The notes beneath the pieces were generated by a model. The model searched no databases, was not told the origin of the DNA, and worked only from the letters and a program-made list of their open reading frames with translations. A DNA stretch of 64,000 bases, from positions 124,001-188,000 of the forward strand of contig CANMWJ010000005.1 in NCBI GenBank assembly GCA_947501565.1, read 5' to 3'. Position 1 is the stretch's first letter. Each line of letters opens with the position of its first letter. Of this stretch, positions 27,267 to 38,629 are shown in pieces. This DNA is from an uncultured Marinobacterium sp. Lineage in GTDB: Bacteria > Pseudomonadota > Gammaproteobacteria > Pseudomonadales > Balneatricaceae. Position numbers and translations under genes: made by a program.

Positions 27267-28145
27267 ATGAGCGACAAGCCTTATTACGTCGGCGCGCACG
27301 TCAGTGCCGCCGGTGGCGTAGAGAATGCGCCGCTGAATGCTGCAAAGCTGAGAGCGACTGCGTTTGCGCTCTTTACCAAGAATCAGCGCCGCTGGGAGGC
27401 AAAACCGCTGACCAGCCGCAGCATAAAAACCTTTAAAGAGAACTGCGAACGTTTGGGATTTACGCCGGAGCAGATCCTGCCGCACGACTCCTACCTGATC
27501 AATCTGGGACACCCGGAGCAGGAGGCGCTGGAGAAGTCGCGTAACGCCTTTCTGGATGAGATGCAGCGCTGTGAACAGCTGGGGCTGAAATACCTGAATT
27601 TTCACCCGGGCAGCCACCTGCGCAAGATCCCTGAAGCTGACTGCCTCACCCGTATTGCGGAGTCGATCAACTGGGCGCTGGAGCAGACCGAAGGTGTCAC
27701 AGCGGTGATCGAGAACACTGCCGGTCAGGGCAGTAACCTGGGTTGGCGTTTTGAGCAGCTGGCAGCGATCATCGATCAGGTTGAGGATAAAACCCGTGTC
27801 GGCGTGTGCCTCGACACCTGCCACACCTTCGCCGCTGGTTACGATCTGCGTACGCTGGAAGCCTGTGAAGCGACTTTTGCAGAGTTTGAACAGGTTGTTG
27901 GTTTTCAGTACCTGTGTGGCATGCACCTGAATGATTCCAAAGGCGCGCTGGATTCGCACCTGGACCGCCACCATAGCCTGGGACAGGGAGAGATCGGCTG
28001 GGATGTGTTCCGCTTTATCATGCAGGATGATCGTTTCCGCGGTATCCCGATGGTACTGGAGACCATTGACGAAACGCTCTGGCCGGAAGAGATCGAGTGG
28101 CTGAAGCAGGCGTCATATCGTCCTGCGGATGAAGTGGTCTCTTAA
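27267..28145 (+). CDS. nfo: Endonuclease IV
   Basis: A 292-residue AP endonuclease of the TIM-barrel family. The start [17 protein letters not shown] matches E. coli Nfo closely, and [38 protein letters not shown] and [17 protein letters not shown] carry the three-zinc ligands. It repairs abasic and oxidised sites. An in-frame ATG at 27252 would add five residues; neither start has a strong ribosome site, consistent with coupling to the small gene upstream. Confidence 0.96.
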   Translation: MSDKPYYVGAHVSAAGGVENAPLNAAKLRATAFALFTKNQRRWEAKPLTSRSIKTFKENCERLGFTPEQILPHDSYLINLGHPEQEALEKSRNAFLDEMQRCEQLGLKYLNFHPGSHLRKIPEADCLTRIAESINWALEQTEGVTAVIENTAGQGSNLGWRFEQLAAIIDQVEDKTRVGVCLDTCHTFAAGYDLRTLEACEATFAEFEQVVGFQYLCGMHLNDSKGALDSHLDRHHSLGQGEIGWDVFRFIMQDDRFRGIPMVLETIDETLWPEEIEWLKQASYRPADEVVS

Positions 28146-28151
28146 GAGATT

Positions 28152-28182
28152 GGTTGAGAGGGCTTAATCAGCCTTCTCAACC
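28152..28182. terminator. Bidirectional stem-loop between nfo and sugar dehydrogenase
   Basis: A 13-bp stem with one G-U pair (28152-28164 with 28170-28182) and a five-base loop lies between two convergent genes. T runs are poor on both sides, so efficiency is uncertain. Confidence 0.7.
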
Positions 28183-28195
28183 TCTTGTAGCGCGA

Positions 28196-29476
28196 TCAGA
28201 GTCGCAGATCACTTTCGTCAGCTGAGAACAGATATTTCAGATCGTAAAGTACGTGATCGGTTTTGCCGAAGGAACGGATCGCTTCACTGCCCAGTTCTTT
28301 AAACTCGTTGTGGGCAACTGCGAGGATAATGCCGTCATACTGGCTTGCGGCTGGTTTTTCTACTGGAGTAATGCCGTACTCCTCCTGCGCTTCCTCCTTG
28401 GAAACCCAAGGGTCATAAACATCACACTCGATACCGTAATCAGCCAGTTCGTGGACGATGTCCACGACGCGGGTATTACGCAGGTCCGGGCAGTTCTCCT
28501 TAAAGCTTAAGCCCAACAGCAAAACCTTGGCGCCCAGTGCATGGATGCGTTTGCGCATCATCGCTTTTACCAGTTGGCTGGTGACATAGGCACCCATGCC
28601 GCTGTTAATACGGCGACCGGCCATAATGACGTCGGGGAAATACCCCATCGACTGTGCTTTGTGTGTCAGGTAATACGGATCTACACCGATACAGTGTCCA
28701 CCCACCAAACCGGGGCGGAAGGGCAGAAAGTTCCACTTGGTGCCGGCAGCCTGCAAAACTTCTTCCGTATCAATATTCAGCTTATTGAAGATGATCGCCA
28801 GCTCGTTGATCAATGCGATGTTGAGATCGCGCTGCGTGTTCTCGATCACCTTGGCGGCTTCCGCAACCTTGATGGAGGAGGCTTTATGGGTACCTGCAGT
28901 GATAACGGTGTTGTAGAGGTCATCCACAAAGTCAGCGACCTCTGCGGTTGAACCTGAGGTGATCTTTAGAATGTTAGTAACAGTTCTTTCTTTGTCACCT
29001 GGATTGATGCGCTCAGGGCTGTAACCGCAGTAGAAATCCTGATTGAAGGCAAGGCCGGAATCTCGCTCCAGGATCGGTACGCAGTCTTCCTCGGTAGCAC
29101 CGGGATAGACCGTGGATTCATAGATAACGATGTCGCCTTTTTTGAGTACTTTGGCAATCGATTCGCTTGCCTTCACCAAAGGTGTCAGGTCGGGCTGCTT
29201 GTCTTCGTTAATCGGGGTTGGGACCGTAACAATGTAGACGTTGCAGTCTGCAAGATCAGTGATGGCTGAGGTATAAGTCAGCATAGAAGCCTGGGCAAGG
29301 TCAGCATCGCTTACCTCAAGGGTAGAATCAGTTCCTGCACGCAGCTCTTGCAATCGATCTTCATTGATATCGAATCCCACGGTAGTGAATTTCTTACCGA
29401 ACTCGACGGCAAGTGGCAGGCCGACATACCCCAGACCGATAATTGCGATGCGAGTATCTTGAAGCGAGAAGTTCAT
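28196..29476 (-). CDS. Nucleotide-sugar dehydrogenase (TviB/VipA type)
   Basis: A 426-residue UDP-sugar 6-dehydrogenase. It has the NAD motif [10 protein letters not shown] near residue 15, [27 protein letters not shown], the catalytic region [18 protein letters not shown] with the active Cys in GGHCIG, and a C-terminal UDP-binding domain ([15 protein letters not shown]). It most resembles Vi-antigen TviB (UDP-GlcNAc to UDP-GlcNAcA), but substrate is not certain. The ATG at 29476 gives the family N-terminus; an ATG five codons earlier is possible. No other polysaccharide genes are nearby. Confidence 0.9.
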   Translation of the reverse strand: MNFSLQDTRIAIIGLGYVGLPLAVEFGKKFTTVGFDINEDRLQELRAGTDSTLEVSDADLAQASMLTYTSAITDLADCNVYIVTVPTPINEDKQPDLTPLVKASESIAKVLKKGDIVIYESTVYPGATEEDCVPILERDSGLAFNQDFYCGYSPERINPGDKERTVTNILKITSGSTAEVADFVDDLYNTVITAGTHKASSIKVAEAAKVIENTQRDLNIALINELAIIFNKLNIDTEEVLQAAGTKWNFLPFRPGLVGGHCIGVDPYYLTHKAQSMGYFPDVIMAGRRINSGMGAYVTSQLVKAMMRKRIHALGAKVLLLGLSFKENCPDLRNTRVVDIVHELADYGIECDVYDPWVSKEEAQEEYGITPVEKPAASQYDGIILAVAHNEFKELGSEAIRSFGKTDHVLYDLKYLFSADESDLRL

Positions 29477-29754
29477 GCTGACAGATCCCAAAGTGATATT
29501 CCGGATATTAGATTAACGTTGCTGTGCGGTGAGACCGCATGCCTGAGAGGTGTGATCTTACATCACCGGCGAGGGTTACGGGCTTCGAAAGCCTCTGCGT
29601 ACCAGCCATGCTGCTATCTTACGCTCTTTGCCGATATCTGGAAACTTGTAGCCGGCACCCTTGTTGCGCCAGGTGCTTGATGCGGATTCAGGTTTAACCA
29701 CGTTGTCATCAATTTTTGATCAACTGGTGTTCTTGCCGTTATTAGGAGTAGACA

Positions 29755-31548
29755 ATGTCCAGTGTGATGGATGTACTGCCTGATCTCCGGGTCCAGCTGA
29801 ACGAGTTGATCGAGAAGGATCAGTTATTCCCCCATTTTCAGTCGATTGTTGACCTCAGGCGTGGACGTATTCTGGGCTATGAAGCGCTGATCCGTGGCCC
29901 GGTTGGCAGTGCTCTGCAGTTTCCGGATGCTCTGTTTAGCGCGGCGATCGAGGCCGGCTTGCAGAATGCGCTGGAGTTGAGCTGTCGCCGCTTGGCGCTG
30001 AAGCGTTTTGCGGAGCTGAGACCGGAGGGCAAGTTGTTCCTCAACATCAGCGCTTCGTTGCTGAGTTCTCCCCAGTATCGGGAGGGGTTCACTCAGGAGT
30101 TGCTGGATGAGCTCGGTATCCCTGTATCGGAAGTGGTCATTGAGCTGTCAGAACAGCACCCGTTTGATCACTTCGGACTGACCAAGTCTGCCGTGATGCA
30201 CTACCGTGATATGGGTTTTGAGATTGCCATCGACGATCTGGGCAGCGGTTATTCCGGGCTGAAACTCTGGTCAGAACTGCGCCCCGAATACGTGAAGGTG
30301 GATAAGCATTTTATCGCGGGTCTGGATCGGGACCCGGTGAAGAAGGAGTTCGTGCGCTCCATCTGCAATATCGCTCAAACCATGCAGTGTCAGGTGATTG
30401 CTGAGGGGATCGAGAGGATCGAAGAGCTGCGTTCCCTGCAGCAGTTGGGGGTGGGAATTGGCCAGGGTTACTATCTGGGGCGGCCGGCGTTGCTGCCTGA
30501 AGCCGATCTTCCGCAACTGAAGGAGATCGCTAACGACGCTGATCTGCAGGTGTATCAGAGTCCGGATTTCGCGGATACCGCGTTCAGTTTGTTGCGTTCG
30601 GCGCCGACCGTCTCGCCCGATGATGCGATCGGTAAGGTCAGCCAGCTGTTTCAGCAGTACCCGCATCTGAATACGGTGCCCGTGCTGTACGAGGGGAAAC
30701 CGGCCGGTGTCGTGCTGCGTTCGGAGCTGCTGGAGAAGTTCTCCAGTCAGTACGGCCGCGCGCTGTACGAGAAGAAACCGGTGGCGAAGTTGCTCAGTCA
30801 GAATGTTTTGGTTGTTGAAAGCAGTATGACGCTGGCAAACCTGTCGCGCATCGTGACTGATCAGGATGATTTTGCGGTACAGCAGGACTTTATCATCACC
30901 CAGGATGTCGGCTACCTCGGTATGGGCAGTGTGCGTGACCTGCTGAAACGGATAACCGACCTGAAGATCCAGAATGCGCGTTACTCCAATCCTCTGACCC
31001 TGTTACCGGGGAATGTGCCGATCAACCGTGAGATCGACATGCTGCTGCGTCAGAATCTGCCGTTCAAGGTGGCCTATTTTGATCTGAACAATTTCAAACC
31101 TTACAACGATCACTACGGGTATTCGAAGGGGGATCAGGTGATCCGTTTGCTCGGTGAGTTGATCAGCCGTTATGCGGCCAGCAGCAACAACTTTGTTGGC
31201 CATATCGGCGGTGATGACTTTGTGGTGATATTCCGTTCGGCGGATTGGCAAAATCTGTGTGAGCAGATCCTGCTGGAGTTCGATGACGCCATTCGGGCTT
31301 TTTATTCGCCCAAAGATCTGCAAAACGGGGGGGTCGAGACCAAAGATCGCCGTGGCGAACCTGCGTTTTATCCCCTGTTGGGACTGGCGATTGGCGTGGT
31401 ACAACCCGATCCCTTGCGTTGTGCCAGTCATAACGAGGTGGCGGAGTTGGCGTCGCAGGCAAAGAAGCGCGCCAAGGCGATGCCGGGCAGTGCGATCTTT
31501 TTCTCACGCCGTCGCGGGGTAAATTGTCCGGACGATCCGATCGATTAA
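29755..31548 (+). CDS. EAL-CBS-GGDEF c-di-GMP protein, predicted phosphodiesterase
   Basis: A 597-residue cytoplasmic protein. The EAL domain comes first (about 10-260) with EALIR at 43-47, FLNIS, ELSE, DDLGSGYS, VKVDK, AEGIE and QGYYLGRP, so the expected metal and c-di-GMP residues are all present. Tandem CBS domains (about 285-410) follow, then a GGDEF domain (about 420-580) whose signature reads GGDDF (485-489) and which lacks the RxxD inhibitory site. It is predicted to degrade c-di-GMP, with GGDEF and CBS as sensory modules. AGGAG precedes the ATG. Confidence 0.92.
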   Translation: MSSVMDVLPDLRVQLNELIEKDQLFPHFQSIVDLRRGRILGYEALIRGPVGSALQFPDALFSAAIEAGLQNALELSCRRLALKRFAELRPEGKLFLNISASLLSSPQYREGFTQELLDELGIPVSEVVIELSEQHPFDHFGLTKSAVMHYRDMGFEIAIDDLGSGYSGLKLWSELRPEYVKVDKHFIAGLDRDPVKKEFVRSICNIAQTMQCQVIAEGIERIEELRSLQQLGVGIGQGYYLGRPALLPEADLPQLKEIANDADLQVYQSPDFADTAFSLLRSAPTVSPDDAIGKVSQLFQQYPHLNTVPVLYEGKPAGVVLRSELLEKFSSQYGRALYEKKPVAKLLSQNVLVVESSMTLANLSRIVTDQDDFAVQQDFIITQDVGYLGMGSVRDLLKRITDLKIQNARYSNPLTLLPGNVPINREIDMLLRQNLPFKVAYFDLNNFKPYNDHYGYSKGDQVIRLLGELISRYAASSNNFVGHIGGDDFVVIFRSADWQNLCEQILLEFDDAIRAFYSPKDLQNGGVETKDRRGEPAFYPLLGLAIGVVQPDPLRCASHNEVAELASQAKKRAKAMPGSAIFFSRRRGVNCPDDPID

Positions 31549-31557
31549 GTGTAGGGC

Positions 31558-33282
31558 TCAGGCGCTCTTAGCGAGCGTCTGCATCGCCTCATCGGTGGTG
31601 AAGAACACTTGGCCGTTGCCTAGATGGTCAAGGAATGAGGTGTTGACCAGCTGGTCCATCACCGGGCCTTTAACCTCAGCCAGGTGCAGGGTGATGCCCT
31701 CATCGCGTAATTTCAGCACCAGATTTTCCAGCGTTTCGAGTGCACTGGCGTCGATGAAGTTAACGGCGTTACAGATCAATACGATATGTTGCAGGTTGCT
31801 GTGGTCGGCGGAGTGCTTAAGGATGAACTCCTCCACATAACGGGTGTTGGCAAAATAGAGACTCTCGTCGATACGCAGTGCCAGTGTATTGCTGTAGGTG
31901 GTTACGTTGTGGCGTTCGATATTGCGGAAATGGGCAGTGTCACCAATACGGCCAACGATCGCGATATGCGGCTGGCTGGAGCGGTAGAGCAGCAGTGCGA
32001 TGGAGATTGCGATGCCAGACAGAATACCCAGTTCTACCCCCATCACCAGAACCATCACAAAGGTCGCCAGCAGGGTTAACGCGTCGGCTTTGTTGAAGCG
32101 CCAGCACTCTCTGAAGCTGGACAGGTCGATCAGCGGGATCACCGCCATCACGATCACCGCGCCCAGTGTCGCTTTGGGCAGATAGTAAAAGAGCGGCATC
32201 AGGAAGAGCACACTCATCATCACCAGCACCGCCGAGATCAGGGACGCAACGGTGGTTTGTGCCCCTGCGCTGTGGTTTACCATGGAACGACCAAAACCAC
32301 CGGCAACCGGGTAGGTGCCGGATACGGCCGCCCCCAGATTTGCCGCGCCCAGAGCGATCAACTCTTTGTTGGGATCGATGCGCTCCCGTCGTTTACTGGC
32401 CAGTACCGTACCTACCGACACGCTCTCCAGAAAACCGATCAGTGCGATCAGTAGCGCCGGGGTAAACAGTTGCTTGATCAATTCGAACTCAATGCTGAAG
32501 GCGAACAGATCTGGCAGACCGCCGGGAATAACCCCCACCGTGGCGACATCCTGAGTTGCATCCAGATCGCCGCCAAACACCAGTAGGCTGCCGATCAGCA
32601 CCGCAAACATAGGGCCAGCCTTGCACACCGGTTGTGCGACCCAGCGGGGTACGTAGAGGCGTTCCAGCCAGCAGCAGAGAGGTCCTTTGGTTATCCACAA
32701 CACGGCGATGGAGATCATGCCGATCGCCACGGTGGTAGTGTTGATCTCACTGCTATGGTTGAACAGATAGGCGATCGGTTCGCCCACGTGGCCAGCCCTT
32801 GGTATATCGAGCCCGAAGATATATTTGATCTGACTGATCCCGATCACCAGCGCCGCCGCACTGGTAAAACCGGAGATCACCGAGTGACTCATAAAGTTGA
32901 CGATCGATCCCATATGCAGGGCACGCAGTACCAGCAGGATGATCCCAACCAGCAGTGACAGGGTGACAGCCGCGTTAAGGTAGATCTCGCTGCCCTGTTC
33001 GGCAAACTGACCGATGGTTGAACCAACCATCAGGGAGGCGATAGCGACCGGCCCGACCGCGAGTGAGCGGCTGCTGCCCAGCAGGGCGTAGAGCATCAGG
33101 GGAAGGATACTGGCATAGAGGCCGTACTGCGGTGGCAGGCCGGCAAGAAATGCGTAGGCCATGCCCTGGGGCACAAGCATGATCGCAACGATAACCCCGG
33201 CCATCAGGTCGCTGATGAAAGTGCTACGTTGATAATCCTGTAGCCAGTGTGCAATGGGAAATATATCGACCAGCGGTCGCAT
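31558..33282 (-). CDS. SulP-family anion transporter with STAS domain
   Basis: A 574-residue SLC26/SulP permease. The N-terminal membrane core has VPQGMAYAFLAGLPPQYGLYAS and LGAAVSGTYPVAGGFGRSMVN, about 10-14 helices, followed by a C-terminal STAS domain (about 440-560, VILICNAVNFIDASALETL). Substrate could be sulfate, bicarbonate or a dicarboxylate. Two in-frame ATGs exist; the second (33282) has GAGGG upstream and is preferred over 33306. It converges with the EAL gene with nine bases between. Confidence 0.92.
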   Translation of the reverse strand: MRPLVDIFPIAHWLQDYQRSTFISDLMAGVIVAIMLVPQGMAYAFLAGLPPQYGLYASILPLMLYALLGSSRSLAVGPVAIASLMVGSTIGQFAEQGSEIYLNAAVTLSLLVGIILLVLRALHMGSIVNFMSHSVISGFTSAAALVIGISQIKYIFGLDIPRAGHVGEPIAYLFNHSSEINTTTVAIGMISIAVLWITKGPLCCWLERLYVPRWVAQPVCKAGPMFAVLIGSLLVFGGDLDATQDVATVGVIPGGLPDLFAFSIEFELIKQLFTPALLIALIGFLESVSVGTVLASKRRERIDPNKELIALGAANLGAAVSGTYPVAGGFGRSMVNHSAGAQTTVASLISAVLVMMSVLFLMPLFYYLPKATLGAVIVMAVIPLIDLSSFRECWRFNKADALTLLATFVMVLVMGVELGILSGIAISIALLLYRSSQPHIAIVGRIGDTAHFRNIERHNVTTYSNTLALRIDESLYFANTRYVEEFILKHSADHSNLQHIVLICNAVNFIDASALETLENLVLKLRDEGITLHLAEVKGPVMDQLVNTSFLDHLGNGQVFFTTDEAMQTLAKSA

Positions 33283-33354
33283 CAGGAACCAGCCCTCAGA
33301 CAGCATCAGAGTGTGCTGTATATGTTAAATAATTCTAACTCTATATTTTATGAT

Positions 33355-33360
33355 TATAAT
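33355..33360 (+). promoter_or_regulatory. Promoter -10 element for nudF
   Basis: TATAAT in an AT-rich divergent spacer between the SulP gene and nudF, about 65 bases before the nudF start. No clear -35 hexamer. Confidence 0.4.
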
Positions 33361-33425
33361 CAATCCGAAGTCAGGCTGACCACTCGTGATATATTTTTCT
33401 ACTCCCAATGCCTGCCGAGATACCT

Positions 33426-34058
33426 ATGAGCGATAAATGGACCCCGCAGCTGGATCACTCCAATGTGAAAATTACTGAAACCTCAATGGCTTATGATGGC
33501 TTCTTCAAAATGCAGAAGCTGAGAATAGAGCACGCGAGTTTCACCGGAGAGAAGGTAGAGGTTACGCGTGAACTGTTTCTGCGCGATGATGCCGTCTGCG
33601 TCCTGCTATACGACGCAGACCGTGACCGCGTCGTGATGATCGAACAGTTCCGGGTCGGCGCCCTGGATCATCCGCGCAGTCCCTGGTTGCTGGAGCTGGT
33701 GGCAGGGATCGTTGAGCCGGGGGAAACGCCGGAACAGGTCGCACGGCGCGAAGCGATAGAGGAGGCGGACGCGATGCTGGGTGAAGTAGTGCCCATTACG
33801 CGGTATATGGTCAGCCCCGGCGGTTCACGGGAATATATCGAGCTGCTCTGTGCCCAGGTGAACTCCGACGGGCTTGGAGGGATTCACGGACTGGCGGAGG
33901 AGGGGGAAGATATTAAGGTGCACCACTTTGCCTCCGACGAGCTCTTTGCTATGGTCGCCGATGGGCGTATTGACAATGCACCGTCGATCATCGCCCTGCA
34001 GTGGTTGCAGCTGAACCGTGAAAAGTTGCAACAACGCTGGTGTACTGTACAGAAATAA
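33426..34058 (+). CDS. nudF: ADP-ribose pyrophosphatase (NudF)
   Basis: A 210-residue Nudix hydrolase that cleaves ADP-ribose. It shows RREAIEEAD in the Nudix box, the preceding LLELVAGIVEPGE, and the family region SPGGSREYIELLCA and GIHGLAEEGEDIKVH. The last canonical Nudix glycine is Asp here (EEAD). An ATG six codons upstream (33408) is in frame; the one chosen matches usual length. It leads the nudF-...-yqiB-cpdA-yqiA-parE cluster conserved in Pseudomonas. Confidence 0.94.
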   Translation: MSDKWTPQLDHSNVKITETSMAYDGFFKMQKLRIEHASFTGEKVEVTRELFLRDDAVCVLLYDADRDRVVMIEQFRVGALDHPRSPWLLELVAGIVEPGETPEQVARREAIEEADAMLGEVVPITRYMVSPGGSREYIELLCAQVNSDGLGGIHGLAEEGEDIKVHHFASDELFAMVADGRIDNAPSIIALQWLQLNREKLQQRWCTVQK

Positions 34059-34143
34059 CGCCGCAGCATGCAGGCTGTAGACAGAGGTTGCTGTCTTCTG
34101 CGCTGAGGGCGAATACCAGATTATATGGACGATAGACTGGCCT

Positions 34144-34614
34144 ATGATGAAAGTTGAATTTATCAATCCGTTTCTGGAGTCGATGACCAAAGTGCTCGCG
34201 ACGATGGCGCACACCACGTCAAAACCGGGTAAAGCGGCGGTTAAGAAGAACTCAACCGCGTCGGGTGTGGTAACCGGCATTATCGGCATGGCCGGTGAGC
34301 AGGTAAAAGGTTCGTTTGCCGTTTCGTTCTCCGAATCGCTGATACTGGAGATCGCCCGTCGAATGCTGGGCGAGGAGAGCCCGAAGATGGATGAGACTGT
34401 CACCGATATGGTGGGAGAGCTCACCAACATGGCTACCGGCGGTGCTAAAGCGCTGCTGGCGGATCAGGGGTTTGAGTTTGATATGGCGATCCCCGTAGTG
34501 ATCAGCGGTCAGGGCCATAAGATTGAGCACTCCGCTTCCGGTCCAACCATCGTTGTTCCTTTCAACACCGATGCCGGCGATTTCTTTATCGAAGTCAGCT
34601 TTATCCCGGCATAA
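34144..34614 (+). CDS. CheX-like chemotaxis phosphatase
   Basis: A 156-residue CheC/CheX/FliY-family protein. The conserved phosphatase helix appears as VGELTNMATGGAK (about residues 94-106), with the acidic residue and Asn that dephosphorylate CheY-P. No other chemotaxis genes are nearby. Two adjacent ATGs begin the frame; no good ribosome site is seen. It is inserted between nudF and yqiB. Confidence 0.85.
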   Translation: MMKVEFINPFLESMTKVLATMAHTTSKPGKAAVKKNSTASGVVTGIIGMAGEQVKGSFAVSFSESLILEIARRMLGEESPKMDETVTDMVGELTNMATGGAKALLADQGFEFDMAIPVVISGQGHKIEHSASGPTIVVPFNTDAGDFFIEVSFIPA

Positions 34615-34637
34615 ACCAGACCTTCTGAATTGCTGCA

Positions 34638-34685
34638 TGCGCGTCATCACGTCCTCCGTTGGATGAGCAAATTTCATGACGCGCA
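34638..34685. repeat. Perfect 10-bp inverted repeat
   Basis: TGCGCGTCAT (34638-34647) and ATGACGCGCA (34676-34685) are exact inverted copies around a 28-base loop in the CheX-yqiB spacer. No T run follows. It could form an RNA hairpin or bind a dimeric regulator. Confidence 0.6.
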
Positions 34686-34767
34686 GCGCGTGTTATGCGA
34701 CCTGTCCTTGGGGTAAACTAGCGGCAATTCAGAAGAACACACCCGTGTGATTACGGGTCCAATCAGA

Positions 34768-35211
34768 ATGAAACGTAAATATATTCCTGACCTGACAAAG
34801 CAGATGGCCCAGTGCGAGGCCAACTACATGCGCTTGATGAAGCTGATGCCCGATCTGGATGAGTGTGATGAACGCACTTACCAGGTGAGCTGGCCGGATC
34901 ATCAGGCGTGTCTGCGTCTGGAGGTTGAGGAGCGTTTCACCTACACCTCTACGCTGCTGGTATCCCAGCAACACGACCATGAATCACCGTGGCTGGAACC
35001 TCCTACGCTGGTGGTGCGTCTCTACCACGACGCCAGTATGGCGGAGGTGATCTGCATGCGTCGCCGGAAGCAGTTGGCGGGCGTTTACAGCTACCCCAAT
35101 AAACAGATGAGCCATCCGGACGAAAAGATTCAGCTGAATCAGTATCTGGGGGAGTGGCTCAGCCACTGCCTCAGTCACGGTCATCTGATGGAACCGGTCT
35201 TCGTTGGCTGA
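34768..35211 (+). CDS. yqiB: DUF1249 protein YqiB
   Basis: A 147-residue protein matching E. coli YqiB in its start MKRKYIPDL and in the segments TLVVRLYHDASMAEV and YPNKQMSHPDEKIQLNQYLGEWL. Function is unknown; it is always found next to cpdA and nudF. A GTG 21 bases upstream is in frame but the family starts at this ATG. Nine bases precede cpdA. Confidence 0.92.
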   Translation: MKRKYIPDLTKQMAQCEANYMRLMKLMPDLDECDERTYQVSWPDHQACLRLEVEERFTYTSTLLVSQQHDHESPWLEPPTLVVRLYHDASMAEVICMRRRKQLAGVYSYPNKQMSHPDEKIQLNQYLGEWLSHCLSHGHLMEPVFVG

Positions 35212-35220
35212 TCGCTCTCA

Positions 35221-36000
35221 ATGAGTACGCTTAAACTACTGCAGGCGACCGACCTGCACCTGCAGGTAACGCCAGATACCACCTATCAGGCGGAAAATCC
35301 GGAGCAGCGTTGGCAGCAGGTGTGCGCACACATGAGTCAGCACGCCCCGGATGCCGATCTGTTGATCCTCAGTGGTGATCTGGTGCATCACGCGGGTGAA
35401 GTCGCCTATCAGCGCCTGAAACAGGATATTTCACAACTACCGATGCCAACGGTCTGGTTACCCGGCAACCATGACGACACTGCTCAGATGCAGGCTGTTG
35501 GTGATGCGCAGCTGAACCGGACGCAGCTGATACTTGGTCGCTGGCAAGTGCTGTTGCTCGATTCCACCGCCGAACCCGACGGACGTGGCAGTGGTGCTTT
35601 GGCGGAAACCGAGCTGGCGTTTCTGCGCCAGCAGCTGGCCGAGCCTCAGGCGGAGTACATTCTGATTGCGTTGCACCACAATCCGGTATCGGTGCAGAGC
35701 CGCTGGCAGGATGCGATCAAGCTGCAAAATGCCGACGCCTTCTGGGAGGTCGTGTCGACCAGTGAGCGGGTTAAAGGGGTGATCTTCGGGCATGTGCACC
35801 AGCACTGGCTGTTAAACCATCAGGGTGTTCCGCTCTTTTCTGCGCCGTCAGTTGCGCCTGCCTTCAAGGCACACGCAGATGAGTTTCAGCTTGAAAGTGA
35901 TCCGATACTGAATACCCCTGCCTATCTTGAATATTCGCTCGCTGATACCGGTCAGATTTCGGTTAATAAGATCATTTGCCCTGCCGATACAGTTGCTTAG
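35221..36000 (+). CDS. cpdA: 3',5'-cyclic-AMP phosphodiesterase
   Basis: A 259-residue class III metallophosphodiesterase. Binuclear metal ligands appear in order: TDLHL, SGDLVHH, PGNHDD, ALHHNPV and GHVHQH. It lowers cAMP in the cytoplasm. The ATG has only weak spacing signals and may depend on coupling to yqiB. Confidence 0.94.
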   Translation: MSTLKLLQATDLHLQVTPDTTYQAENPEQRWQQVCAHMSQHAPDADLLILSGDLVHHAGEVAYQRLKQDISQLPMPTVWLPGNHDDTAQMQAVGDAQLNRTQLILGRWQVLLLDSTAEPDGRGSGALAETELAFLRQQLAEPQAEYILIALHHNPVSVQSRWQDAIKLQNADAFWEVVSTSERVKGVIFGHVHQHWLLNHQGVPLFSAPSVAPAFKAHADEFQLESDPILNTPAYLEYSLADTGQISVNKIICPADTVA

Positions 36001-36092
36001 CAACCGGTGGTCGGGTAACTTCCCTCAAAGCTTAACTGCGTTTCTCTTCAGTCCGGTTAGTAATGGGCGCTCGATTGCTCTGGGATGGATCT

Positions 36093-36704
36093 ATGTCACC
36101 GTTTTATATCTACGTTCACGGTTTTAATAGCTCGCCAGCATCAATTAAGGCGCAGCTGTTTCAGCAATACCTGGACGAACATCAGCTCGATCTGCCCTAC
36201 GCGGTACCGGAACTGTCCCACTGGCCTGAGCATGCTGTCGCGCAACTGCAGCGACTGATCGAAGCCCAACCGGAACATGAGATCATCCTGATCGGCAGTT
36301 CGCTGGGCGGTTATTACAGTACCTGGCTCACCGAACACTACAGCAACGTGCGCGCGGTGCTGGTCAATCCTGCGGTAAAACCCTACGTGTTGCTGGAGGA
36401 GTGGTTGGGTGAGAACGAAAACCTCTATACCCACGAACACTACGAGCTGACGCCTGAACATCTGGCCCAGCTGTTGCGTCTGGATTGCGAACAGTTACAA
36501 GATTCCGGTCGTTACCTGCTGCTGACACAGACGGCGGATGAAACACTGGATTACCGCGAGGGTGTGGATAAGTTTGCTGCCAGCGCGCAGTTTGTACAGC
36601 CGGGCGGAAGCCACGGCTTCGATCGGTTTCAGGACCTGATACCGGCGATTCTGGCGTTTGGCGAAGGGCGCATTGAGCTGCCGCCTGCGACCCCGCTTCC
36701 CTGA
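36093..36704 (+). CDS. yqiA: YqiA-family esterase
   Basis: A 203-residue alpha/beta hydrolase. It shows YVHGFNSSP at the N-terminus, nucleophile Ser in GSSLGGYYS, and a C-terminal histidine in GGSHGFDRF. E. coli YqiA is an esterase with palmitoyl-CoA and p-nitrophenyl substrates. An ATG ten codons upstream is in frame; the one chosen has TGGAT upstream and matches the family. Followed by parE after 31 bases. Confidence 0.92.
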   Translation: MSPFYIYVHGFNSSPASIKAQLFQQYLDEHQLDLPYAVPELSHWPEHAVAQLQRLIEAQPEHEIILIGSSLGGYYSTWLTEHYSNVRAVLVNPAVKPYVLLEEWLGENENLYTHEHYELTPEHLAQLLRLDCEQLQDSGRYLLLTQTADETLDYREGVDKFAASAQFVQPGGSHGFDRFQDLIPAILAFGEGRIELPPATPLP

Positions 36705-36735
36705 TTAGTCGTACTTTGTTAAGGATTCATCTTAG

Positions 36736-38628
<1,893 letters not shown>

Positions 38629-38629
38629 T

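Noticed and set aside
33426-34058. NudF as inactive because of the altered Nudix box
   Set aside because: Catalytic REAxEE glutamates are intact, and the zinc-ribbon Nudix protein at 9900-10445 also lacks this glycine, so loss of activity cannot be claimed.
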